Assembly: GCA_022763485.1 (NCBI GenBank)
Contig: JALEGX010000095.1
Coordinates: 1 to 64,000, forward strand
Source: Paracoccaceae bacterium
GTDB lineage: Bacteria; Pseudomonadota; Alphaproteobacteria; Rhodobacterales; Rhodobacteraceae
DNA length: 64,000 nucleotides
Reading direction: 5' to 3'
Both the position numbers and the translations under genes were made by a program. The notes under the pieces are model-generated. The model was given only the letters and a program-made list of their open reading frames with translations, was not told where the DNA came from and ran no database searches. This document shows positions 36,938-47,003 of this stretch, in pieces. The number at the start of each line of letters is the position of its first letter. Position 1 is the stretch's first letter.

Positions 36938-37018
36938 AGAAACGCAAGTATATGAAAGCTAGATGACAGTCAGGCGCCAAGGATGACCTGATACAACACA
37001 CCTCAGGGAGGAGGAAAG

Positions 37019-38751
<1,733 letters not shown>

Positions 38752-38752
<1 letters not shown>

Positions 38753-38826
38753 CAGGGTCTCCCTGTCGGGCTGAGCTGCACGTCGCTTGGCCCGCTCACC
38801 CCGGAGATTTGGCGGTCTCCGGGGTG
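38752..38826 (+). promoter_or_regulatory. two perfect hairpins after the binding-protein gene
   Basis: ACAGGG-TCT-CCCTGT (38752-38766) starts on the stop codon, and CACCCCGGAGA (38797-38807) pairs perfectly over 11 bp with TCTCCGGGGTG (38816-38826). Downstream is only TCATTT. They likely stabilise the binding-protein message or cause partial termination, so it is made in excess over the ATPases. Confidence 0.6.
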
Positions 38827-38885
38827 TCATTTCCCCAAAGGGCGTCCAGAACGCTTGAACACCAGCGTCGGAAAGTCACGACCAA

Positions 38886-39950
38886 ATGGCACTTGAACTC
38901 AAAGCCGTAACAAAACGCGTTGGCGCACAGACGCACATCAAAGAAACCTCTCTTGTTCTGGAAACCGGACATTTCAACGTGTTGCTGGGGGCCACCGGGT
39001 CCGGCAAGACGTCGCTGATCAAGATGATGGCCGGACTGGACCCGATTGCCAGCGGGCAAGTCATCATGGATGGTCAGGATGTCACCCGGCTGAGCACCCA
39101 GAAGCGCAACATCAGCTTGGTCCACCAGTTCTTCATCAACTACCCCCATATGACCGTTTTCGACAACATCGCCTCCCCGCTGCGGGTTGCAGGCATGGCA
39201 AAGTCGGAAATCGAAGGCCGTGTTGAACACGCGGCAGACATCCTGAAGCTGCGGCCCATGCTGCACCGCCGCCCGCATGAGCTGTCGGGTGGACAGCAGC
39301 AGCGCACCGCGCTGGCCCGCGCTATTGCGAAAGAATCGAAAGCGGTCTTCCTGGATGAGCCGCTGGCAAACCTGGACTACAAACTGCGCGAAGAACTGCG
39401 CGACCAGTTGCCGGACCTGTTTGCCGGGCGCGGAGCAGTGGTGGTCTATGCCACCTCAGAACCGGAAGAGGCGCTGCTGCTTGGGGGCCGCACCGCACTG
39501 ATGGAAGACGGACGGGTCACCCAGTTCGGCGACACCTCTTCGATTTATCGCAACCCGGCCAATGTGCTTGCGGCGCGTGTCTTCTCGGATCCGCCGATCA
39601 ACACCGCCGAGATCATCAAGCAGGGCGACCTGGCGGTTCTGAATGCCGGCGTCAGCTGGACGCTGGAGGGCGCGGCGCGCAATCTGTCCGATGGGGCCTA
39701 TACCCTGGCGATCCGACCGCACCACGTCGTGCCGGTCACAACCAACAAAACCACCGTACATCTGACCGGCCGCGTGCAGGTGACCGAACTCTCCGGCTCG
39801 GAAAGCTCTGCCCATTTTGAAATGGGAACCGGAAGCTGGGTTTCGCTCTCTGCCGGGGTTCACCCCTATGAGGTCGGCGAGGTGCATGAATTCTTCTTTG
39901 ATCCCGCAGAGTGCTACTTCTTCGCACCTGACGGAACCCGCGTGGCGTGA
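38886..39950 (+). CDS. glycerol-type ABC transporter ATPase 1 (GlpS-like), no switch histidine
   Basis: This 354-aa CUT1-type ATPase has Walker A GATGSGKTS, a Q-loop, signature LSGGQQQR, Walker B VFLDEPLANLD and a C-terminal TOBE/MalK-like regulatory domain (about 235-350). The H-loop is unusual: VYATSEPEEA stands where VTHDQxEA is normal, so the catalytic switch His is missing. It pairs with the next gene, which has the opposite defect. Gap to the next ATG is 7 bases. Confidence 0.9.
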   Translation: MALELKAVTKRVGAQTHIKETSLVLETGHFNVLLGATGSGKTSLIKMMAGLDPIASGQVIMDGQDVTRLSTQKRNISLVHQFFINYPHMTVFDNIASPLRVAGMAKSEIEGRVEHAADILKLRPMLHRRPHELSGGQQQRTALARAIAKESKAVFLDEPLANLDYKLREELRDQLPDLFAGRGAVVVYATSEPEEALLLGGRTALMEDGRVTQFGDTSSIYRNPANVLAARVFSDPPINTAEIIKQGDLAVLNAGVSWTLEGAARNLSDGAYTLAIRPHHVVPVTTNKTTVHLTGRVQVTELSGSESSAHFEMGTGSWVSLSAGVHPYEVGEVHEFFFDPAECYFFAPDGTRVA

Positions 39951-39957
39951 GGCAAAC

Positions 39958-41043
39958 ATGGCGAAGATCACACTTTCAAAGCTGCGTCACAGCTATTACC
40001 CGAACCCGTCTCAACCTTCGGACTATGCGCTGAAGGAAATCGATCTGGACTGGACCGATGGGGGTGCTTATGCGCTGCTGGGTCCGTCGGGGTGTGGCAA
40101 GTCCACCCTGCTGAACATCATATCCGGCCTTCTGGTCCCGTCCGAAGGGCGGATCCTGTTCGACGGGCAGGATGTCACAGAACTGCCGCCCGACAAGCGC
40201 AATATCGCGCAGGTGTTCCAGTTTCCGGTCATCTACGACACCATGACCGTCTACGACAATCTGGCCTTTCCGCTGCGCAATCGCGGCCGGTCCGAGGACG
40301 TGGTGAAAACCCGCGTGACGGCGATTGCCGAAATGCTTGAACTGACCGAGATGCTGGACACCCGCGCGGCGGGGCTGTCACCGGACAACAAGCAGAAGAT
40401 CTCGATGGGGCGCGGACTGGTCCGCGAGGACGTCAATGTCGTGATGTTCGACGAACCCCTGACGGTGATCGACCCGCATCTGAAGTGGAAACTGCGGTCC
40501 AAGCTCAAGGAACTGCACCAGCGCGTCAAAGCAACGATGATCTATGTGACCCATGACCAGACGGAGGCGCTGACCTTTGCCGATCAGGTGGTCGTCATGC
40601 AAGAGGGTGAAATCGTCCAGATCGGCACCCCCGTGGAACTGTTCGAACGTCCCGCCCATACATTTGTGGGCCATTTCATCGGCTCCCCCGGAATGAACGT
40701 CCTGCCCTGCCAAGTTGAAGATGGGGTCGCCTTCTTCAACGGAACCCCTGTTCCGCTGGAAGGGCCGATCAAGGGCGAGGCAGACGGCAAGACCGAAATC
40801 GGCATCCGGCCTGAATTCGTCTCGCTGTCAGAAACCGGCCTTCCTGCGCAGGTGACAAAGGTGTCCGATGTCGGACGCCACACGGTTCTGGAATGCCGCG
40901 TCGCCGACACCCGGATCAACGCAATCGTGGAAGGGTCCCCACCCGCAGTCGGAAGCGAGGTCCACCTGAATTTCCGACGTGACCAGACCCGGCTTTATGT
41001 CGACAGCTGGATCGCCACCACCTCGCAGGAGGATGCCGCATGA
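39958..41043 (+). CDS. glycerol-type ABC transporter ATPase 2 (GlpT-like), degenerate signature
   Basis: This 361-aa ATPase has Walker A GPSGCGKSTLL, Q-loop, Walker B VVMFDEPLTVID, a normal H-loop (VTHDQTEAL) and a TOBE-type C-terminus. The ABC signature, however, reads LSPDNKQKISMGR instead of LSGGQ-QR. The track ORF begins at 39817; ATG 39958 matches the family N-terminus. Its stop overlaps the permease start (ATGA). With ATPase 1 it would make a heterodimer with one complete composite ATP site. Confidence 0.9.
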   Translation: MAKITLSKLRHSYYPNPSQPSDYALKEIDLDWTDGGAYALLGPSGCGKSTLLNIISGLLVPSEGRILFDGQDVTELPPDKRNIAQVFQFPVIYDTMTVYDNLAFPLRNRGRSEDVVKTRVTAIAEMLELTEMLDTRAAGLSPDNKQKISMGRGLVREDVNVVMFDEPLTVIDPHLKWKLRSKLKELHQRVKATMIYVTHDQTEALTFADQVVVMQEGEIVQIGTPVELFERPAHTFVGHFIGSPGMNVLPCQVEDGVAFFNGTPVPLEGPIKGEADGKTEIGIRPEFVSLSETGLPAQVTKVSDVGRHTVLECRVADTRINAIVEGSPPAVGSEVHLNFRRDQTRLYVDSWIATTSQEDAA

Positions 41044-41903
41044 AGACCGAAAATCAAAAGGCCTGGCTCTTTGTTCTGCCGGTTCTGCTGCTGGTCGCGT
41101 TCAACGCGCTGATCCCGATGATGACCGTGGTCAACTACTCGGTGCAGGAAACCTTCGGTGACAACATCTTCTTCTGGCAGGGGCTGGACTGGTTCGAGCA
41201 GATCCTGCGCTCTGATCGCTTTCACGCAGCCCTTGGGCGTCAGTTCCTGTTCACCTTCCTGATCCTGATCATCGAAGTTCCCCTTGGTATTGCCATTGCG
41301 CTGTCGATGCCGCGCAAGGGGTTCTGGGTACCGGTCTGCCTGGTCACCATGGCCCTGCCCATGCTGATCCCGTGGAACGTGGTGGGTGCAATGTGGAACA
41401 TCTTCACCCTGCCCGACATCGGTCTGCTCGGGTATTTCATGAACCACGTGCTGGGCATCTCCTATGACATGACCCAGGATCCGCTGGCCGCCTGGATCAC
41501 CATTGTCACGATGGATGTCTGGCACTGGACATCGCTTGTGGTGCTGCTCAGCTATGCGGGTCTGGTGTCCATTCCGGACGCCTATTACCAAGCGGCCAAG
41601 ATTGACGGCGCGTCGAACTGGTCCGTGTTCCGCTACATCCAGCTGCCAAAGATGAAGACCGTGCTGACCATCGCGATCCTTCTGCGCTTCATGGACAGTT
41701 TCAACATCTACACCGAGCCATTCGTGCTGACCGGTGGTGGGCCCGGCAACTCCACGACGCTGCTGTCCATCGATCTGGTCAAGATCGCTCTGGGTCAGTT
41801 TGACCTTGGTCCCGCCGCCGCAATGTCGCTCATTTACTTCGCCATCACCTTGCTCGTCAGCTGGCTGTTCTACACGCTGATGACCAAAGATGATCTGAAC
41901 TGA
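41040..41903 (+). CDS. glycerol-type ABC transporter permease 1 (GlpP-like)
   Basis: This 287-aa inner-membrane permease has about six transmembrane helices. The cytoplasmic EAA loop that contacts the ATPase is seen as Y-Y-Q-A-A-K-I-D-G-A-S-N-W at about residues 181-193. It belongs to the MalF/UgpA type. It overlaps the upstream ATPase stop by 4 bases and is followed 12 bases later by the second permease. Confidence 0.92.
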   Translation: MKTENQKAWLFVLPVLLLVAFNALIPMMTVVNYSVQETFGDNIFFWQGLDWFEQILRSDRFHAALGRQFLFTFLILIIEVPLGIAIALSMPRKGFWVPVCLVTMALPMLIPWNVVGAMWNIFTLPDIGLLGYFMNHVLGISYDMTQDPLAAWITIVTMDVWHWTSLVVLLSYAGLVSIPDAYYQAAKIDGASNWSVFRYIQLPKMKTVLTIAILLRFMDSFNIYTEPFVLTGGGPGNSTTLLSIDLVKIALGQFDLGPAAAMSLIYFAITLLVSWLFYTLMTKDDLN

Positions 41904-41915
41904 GGATCCCGACCG

Positions 41916-42713
<798 letters not shown>

Positions 42714-42714
42714 T

Positions 42715-42993
42715 ATGTTGTCCTGGATGGCATGGACCTGGCCAACCGCGTTGGTTTTCATCGGTATTTTCACCGCGATCGGCAGCTTGATTGCTATCGA
42801 GATCCGTCACCCCGGAGGCGACGAACGCAAGGGCGTGCTGGGGCTGGTCACCACTCGCGGGGATCGCCTGTTCATCAGCCTGCTGGGAACAAGCTACATC
42901 TTTCTGGCGTGGCTGGGATTGTTCGGGATGCCCTTGTGGGCCCCATTGGGCGCCTCGATCGCCTGGGGAATCTTCTGCTTCTGGAAAGTTTAG
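42715..42993 (+). CDS. DUF2160 small membrane protein (GlpU-like)
   Basis: This 92-aa protein has three hydrophobic segments (about residues 8-26, 50-66, 72-90) and matches DUF2160, a family found almost only next to glycerol-type ABC transporter genes; in Rhizobium leguminosarum it is GlpU. Its role is unknown, perhaps an accessory subunit. ATG 42715 with GGGGAGGG upstream is preferred to the track start at 42667. A GGCGC...GCGCC hairpin follows the stop. Confidence 0.88.
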   Translation: MLSWMAWTWPTALVFIGIFTAIGSLIAIEIRHPGGDERKGVLGLVTTRGDRLFISLLGTSYIFLAWLGLFGMPLWAPLGASIAWGIFCFWKV

Positions 42994-43050
42994 GGCGCAT
43001 GCGACGAATTGCGCCAAGACCCCGAAAAACGGAGCTCCTAAGAAAATAGT

Positions 43051-43078
43051 TTGCAACACCCCCCTCTTTGCCTAGCAT
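43051..43078 (+). promoter_or_regulatory. candidate promoter of the blaI-M56 pair
   Basis: TTGCAA (43051-43056) and TAGCAT (43073-43078) with a 16-base spacer sit 34 bases before ATG 43113. The usual TACAnnTGTA-type BlaI operator is not seen here. Confidence 0.4.
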
Positions 43079-43112
43079 TGACCTGTAATCCAGGAACCGG
43101 ACCCGCCAATAG

Positions 43113-43508
43113 ATGCGCAGAAAACAGGAAAAGACCCTTCTGACCGAGGTTGAGCTCGAGTTCATGAACGTCGTCTGGGAAACCGGCGGCGGAACCGTGC
43201 GCGATATTCTTGCGCAGCTCAACAAGGTCCAGGAACGCGCATACACATCCGTGGCGACAGTCCTAAAAATCATGGAGCAAAAAGGGTTTCTGACCAGCGA
43301 ACGTGCCGACCGCGCGCTGGTTTACCGTCCGGCCATTCCAAAGGCCGATTACCAGAAGACAACCCTTAAGAACCTTTCGAGCAAGCTCTTTAACGACACG
43401 CCCGCCGCGCTGGTTGCCCGACTCGTCGATGACGAAGACGTAACCAACGGGATGTTGGAGGAGATGCGGGCGCTGTTGGATGAAAGGTTGGGGGATCATG
43501 GAACCTGA
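43113..43508 (+). CDS. BlaI/MecI/CopY family transcriptional repressor
   Basis: This 131-aa winged-helix repressor contains L-T-E-V-E-L-E-F-M-N-V-V-W, the recognition helix region T-S-V-A-T-V-L-K-I-M-E-Q-K-G-F-L, and the C-terminal dimerisation part with S-S-K-L-F-N-D. In classical systems the membrane protease partner triggers cleavage of the repressor. It overlaps the M56 gene by 11 bases. There is no beta-lactamase gene nearby, so its targets are not antibiotic resistance as far as the window shows. Confidence 0.9.
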   Translation: MRRKQEKTLLTEVELEFMNVVWETGGGTVRDILAQLNKVQERAYTSVATVLKIMEQKGFLTSERADRALVYRPAIPKADYQKTTLKNLSSKLFNDTPAALVARLVDDEDVTNGMLEEMRALLDERLGDHGT

Positions 43509-44631
43509 TATTCTGCTGAACGCCTATTTGGATCTGAACCTGCTGCTGATTGCAGGAACGGTGATCTGGTGCGGGATCAGATGGGTTCTCCGACGAAGCG
43601 AACTGGCAACTGCATATCTGCCGCAGCTCAGGTTGCTGAATGGCCTGACGGCGCTGCTGGCGATGACCCCGCTGATGATCGTGGCCTTCACCACCTGGAT
43701 TGTCGCCCATCCTCCGAACCTGTCGGACATGCTGGTGTCTCAGTACCTGCAGGGCAATGTCAGCCTCACGGCCACCCAGCTGGAAACCCTCCTTGGCCTG
43801 CGTGAAAGCCTGGTCCGCGACCTGCTGACCCAGCGCGCACTCTGGGCTCAGGCGGTGTATTGGATCTGTATCGCGGGCTTTGTGTTGTGCCTGCTGCATC
43901 TGGTCGTGTCCGTCGCGCGGCTGCGCCACAGCCTGTCCGGCACGTTCCTCTGGAAGAAACTCGGACGGGTGGAACTGCGCGTCAGCGACACCGCGCGCGT
44001 GGCCTTTTCGACCCGCGGATTTCGCACGCTCTACGTGGTGCTGCCACAAGAGCTGCTGTCCAACCCGCGGGATCTGAACCTGACCATCAGCCATGAGCTG
44101 CAGCATTTCCGGCAGCGCGACATCGAGTGCGAATTCCTACTTGAGATGCTGCGCCCGCTGCTGTTCTGGAACCCTGCCTTCTATGTCTGGCGACGCGAAA
44201 TCCGGATCCTACGCGAATATGCCTGCGATCAGGCGCTTACCAGCCGGCGGAACTTTGACGTCCGTGGCTATTGCGAATGCCTGATCCGGGCCTGTCACGC
44301 GGCGGCCCAGGAGCGCGTGTTCTTTACCCGGCGCAGCCCGGCCGTTGCGCTGGTGGATCGTCGTGAAACCCGGCATCGCAGCACCCTGAACCGCCGTATT
44401 CTGGCGGCGACGGCCACGCCTCCGGCCGCAGAGCAAAAGATGGGCTGGACGATGGTGTCCGGCCTTCTGGTGGGCAGCGTGCTGATCACGGCGATGTTGA
44501 TCCAGCGGCCCAGCGACTGGAGCCAGGACCGCCTGATGCTGTCGACCATCGTCAACCTGGAGCGCTTGGCAACCCGCAACTCGCAACCGGTATCGGCGTT
44601 CCAATCGGGCTTTGTAACGGCGTCGCAGTAA
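43498..44631 (+). CDS. M56 family (BlaR1-like) membrane metallopeptidase
   Basis: This 377-aa protein has about four transmembrane helices and a cytoplasmic zinc-protease loop with HELQH near residue 200 (T-I-S-H-E-L-Q-H-F-R-Q-R-D). After the last helix (about residues 318-335) only about 40 residues remain, so the extracellular penicillin-sensor domain of BlaR1/MecR1 is absent. It probably cleaves or controls the co-encoded BlaI in response to an unknown signal. ATG 43498 is chosen over the upstream TTG at 43480. Confidence 0.88.
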   Translation: MEPDILLNAYLDLNLLLIAGTVIWCGIRWVLRRSELATAYLPQLRLLNGLTALLAMTPLMIVAFTTWIVAHPPNLSDMLVSQYLQGNVSLTATQLETLLGLRESLVRDLLTQRALWAQAVYWICIAGFVLCLLHLVVSVARLRHSLSGTFLWKKLGRVELRVSDTARVAFSTRGFRTLYVVLPQELLSNPRDLNLTISHELQHFRQRDIECEFLLEMLRPLLFWNPAFYVWRREIRILREYACDQALTSRRNFDVRGYCECLIRACHAAAQERVFFTRRSPAVALVDRRETRHRSTLNRRILAATATPPAAEQKMGWTMVSGLLVGSVLITAMLIQRPSDWSQDRLMLSTIVNLERLATRNSQPVSAFQSGFVTASQ

Positions 44632-44656
44632 CAGGCCGCCCGCGCCATGCAGGCTT

Positions 44657-44691
44657 GTGTCCCGCCACGCAACGCGGGATAGTCCGGACAC
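44657..44691 (+). promoter_or_regulatory. alternative hairpins ahead of modA
   Basis: CCCGC/GCGGG (44661-44665 with 44674-44678) and GTGTCC/GGACAC (44657-44662 with 44686-44691) share two bases, so the two stems compete. They lie between the M56 stop and modA and could be a weak terminator or a leader switch. It is far too short for a molybdenum-cofactor riboswitch. Confidence 0.35.
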
Positions 44692-44719
44692 GCTTTCACT
44701 GGACCTCATCGCACGCCAC

Positions 44720-45490
44720 ATGCTCGCCCGCTTCATCACTCTGATTGCCGCTGTGCTGGCTTTTGTGGCCAGCACCGCTCAGGCCGAGCGGATCACCGTG
44801 TTTGCGGCGTCCAGCCTGAAGAACGCGCTGGAGGAGATCGCCGCTGAGTTTGATGCTGATACCGGGCACAAAACGCTGTTGTCCTTTGCCGGATCATCCG
44901 CGTTGGCCCGGCAGATACAGCTGGGCGCGCCGGCGGATGTCTTCATCTCTGCCAGCCCCGACTGGATGGATCTGCTTGAACAGGGCGGTGAGATTGATGC
45001 CGCCTCACGTTTTGATCTGTTGGAAAACGATCTGGTGCTGATCGCGCCTGCTGGCACCCCAGCCGAAGTCGATTTGCAGAACCCGGCAGAGCTGGAGCAG
45101 CTGATTGGTGATACCCTGCTGTCGATGGCGCTGGTCGAAGCGGTGCCCGCGGGCATCTATGGCAAAGCCGCGCTTGTTTCCCTTGGCCTGTGGGACCGGG
45201 TTGCCCCAAATGTCGTGCAGACCAGCAATGTACGCGCTGCACTGGCACTGGTTTCGCTGGGCGAAGTTCCCTTTGGCATCGTCTATGCGTCAGACGCTTT
45301 GGCCGATTCACGGGTCACACTGGTTGGGGCATTTCCCACTGATACGCATCCCGACATCGTTTATCCTGCTGCGCGCGTTCAAAGCAGCAAGGTCCCGGCT
45401 GCCCAAGACTTTTTGAACTACCTCGCCACACCAGATAGCGAACGGATCTTTGAAAACCATGGTTTTCAGATCCCTCAAAGGCCGCAATGA
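44720..45490 (+). CDS. modA: molybdate ABC transporter substrate-binding protein
   Basis: This 256-aa periplasmic protein has a signal peptide of about 22 residues (ending ASTAQAE), then V-F-A-A-S-S-L-K-N-A-L near the start of the mature protein and F-A-G-S-S-A-L-A-R-Q, the two Ser/Ala loops that bind the oxyanion in ModA. ATG 44720 fits the signal peptide better than the track start at 44657. Its stop overlaps modB by 4 bases. Confidence 0.93.
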   Translation: MLARFITLIAAVLAFVASTAQAERITVFAASSLKNALEEIAAEFDADTGHKTLLSFAGSSALARQIQLGAPADVFISASPDWMDLLEQGGEIDAASRFDLLENDLVLIAPAGTPAEVDLQNPAELEQLIGDTLLSMALVEAVPAGIYGKAALVSLGLWDRVAPNVVQTSNVRAALALVSLGEVPFGIVYASDALADSRVTLVGAFPTDTHPDIVYPAARVQSSKVPAAQDFLNYLATPDSERIFENHGFQIPQRPQ

Positions 45491-46200
45491 CGATGTTGGA
45501 TTGGCTTGGCCCCAATGAATGGCAAACGGTCCTGCTGTCGCTCAGGGTCTCGTTCTGGGCGATTGTCATCACCCTGCCGTTTGGCATTCTGACCGCCTAT
45601 GCGTTGGCGCGCTGGGATTTCCCGTTGAAATCGCTGCTCAATGGGCTGGTTCACCTGCCGCTTATCCTGCCGCCAGTGGTGACCGGCTATCTGCTACTTC
45701 TGACCTTCGGCCGGCAGGGTCCGATTGGCAGCATTCTGGACGATTTCGGCATTGTCTTGGCCTTTCGCTGGACCGGCGCGGTTCTGGCGGCGGCCGTCAT
45801 GGCCTTCCCGCTGATGGTCCGGTCGATCCGCCTGTCCATCGAAGCGGTTGATCCCAAGCTGGAACAGGCCAGCGCCACCCTTGGCGCCTCACGGCTCTGG
45901 GTGTTCGCTCTGATCACCCTGCCGCTGATCACCCCCGGCATCCTGGCCGGAGCCATCCTTGGCTTTGCCAAGGCGATGGGCGAATTCGGCGCAACCATCA
46001 CCTTTGTTTCCAGCATTCCCGGTCAGACCCAGACCCTGCCTTCGGCTATTTACGCCTTCCTTCAGGTTCCCGGCGGCGAAGGCTCGGCCCTCAAGCTGGT
46101 GGTGATTTCCGTGGTCGTCGCCATGGGGGCGTTGCTGCTGTCCGAGTATCTTGGTCGCAGGATCGCCCGCCGGGTTGCCGGTCATTCCCCAGAAGCTTAA
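45487..46200 (+). CDS. modB: molybdate ABC transporter permease
   Basis: This 237-aa permease has five to six helices. The N-terminus (W-x-T-V-L-L-S-L-R-V-S-F-W) and the EAA loop (Q-A-S-A-T-L-G-A-S-R-L-W-V-F) match ModB. It overlaps modA (ATGA). No modC ATPase follows: the next gene encodes a membrane/cyclic-nucleotide-fold protein, so the ATPase must be elsewhere. Confidence 0.94.
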   Translation: MTMLDWLGPNEWQTVLLSLRVSFWAIVITLPFGILTAYALARWDFPLKSLLNGLVHLPLILPPVVTGYLLLLTFGRQGPIGSILDDFGIVLAFRWTGAVLAAAVMAFPLMVRSIRLSIEAVDPKLEQASATLGASRLWVFALITLPLITPGILAGAILGFAKAMGEFGATITFVSSIPGQTQTLPSAIYAFLQVPGGEGSALKLVVISVVVAMGALLLSEYLGRRIARRVAGHSPEA

Positions 46201-46244
46201 ACTGCGCCCTCGAATAGTTGACGATTTGAATTCGCAGGTTTCCA

Positions 46245-46955
46245 GTGTTCGAACAAATTCTCACGGGCATTCTCGTGCTCGGGCTGATCTTTCAGGCGTC
46301 GGGTTTTCTGGTGCGCGACGAACTTGTGCTGCGTTTGCTGGTGATCGTCGGCATGAGCTGCGACATCGCCTTCTACGCCTTGCAACCGATCCCCATTCTG
46401 CAATCGGTCGCCACCAATGGCCTGCTGGTTGCGATTAACCTGTACCTTGTCACGCTGATCGTTCTGGAGCGCACGACCCTTGCGATGGGTGAGACAGAGA
46501 AAGAGCTGTTTTCCCATTTCCCAACGCTGCGCCCCGGACAGTTCCGGCGAATCCTGAAGCACGCCACATGGCGCACCACTGAGGAGGATCAAACCCTGCT
46601 GTTGGAGGGGCGTCCGGCGGAGTCGCTGTTTTTCGTTTTCGCAGATCGGTTCGAGGTCGAAAAGCGCGGGCGCTGCTATGGCGCACAGGGTCCCGCATTC
46701 GTGGGGGAACTGGTGTTCCTGCGGGGCGGCGAATCCAGCGCGTCGGTACATGTTCCCGGCGGCACCCGATATGTGGAATTCAACAGCGCCGGATTGAAGC
46801 GCGCCATGCGCCGCTCGGCCCCCTTGCACAACGCCATGCTGGCGCTCTTCGGCAATGACCTGGCCGAAAAAGTTGCCCGCAGCGTCCCGATCGAGGCGGA
46901 TATTGCGCGTTCACCCGGCGTCGCGATGTCCAACGGATCTGCGGCGGCTGAATAG
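46245..46955 (+). CDS. Popeye-like membrane protein with cyclic-nucleotide-binding fold
   Basis: This 236-aa protein has two to three hydrophobic helices in the first 80 residues and a C-terminal cNMP-binding-like domain (about 95-215). The phosphate-binding cassette reads VGELVFLRGGESSASV; the glycine-glutamate pair is kept but the Arg that normally holds the cyclic phosphate is replaced by Ser. The layout resembles animal Popeye-domain proteins and their alphaproteobacterial relatives. The start is GTG 46245. Function is unknown, and whether it binds a cyclic nucleotide is doubtful. It follows modB by 44 bases. Confidence 0.75.
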   Translation: MFEQILTGILVLGLIFQASGFLVRDELVLRLLVIVGMSCDIAFYALQPIPILQSVATNGLLVAINLYLVTLIVLERTTLAMGETEKELFSHFPTLRPGQFRRILKHATWRTTEEDQTLLLEGRPAESLFFVFADRFEVEKRGRCYGAQGPAFVGELVFLRGGESSASVHVPGGTRYVEFNSAGLKRAMRRSAPLHNAMLALFGNDLAEKVARSVPIEADIARSPGVAMSNGSAAAE

Positions 46956-46982
46956 AAAAACCCGCACCTTTCGGCGCGGGTT
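46955..46982 (-). terminator. intrinsic terminator of clpB
   Basis: On the minus strand, AACCCGC...GCGGGTT forms a 7-bp stem and is followed by TTTT. It lies 20 bases beyond the clpB stop and may also end the convergent Popeye-like gene. Confidence 0.75.
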
Positions 46983-47003
46983 CCAAAGGTTATCTATCAG
47001 GCT

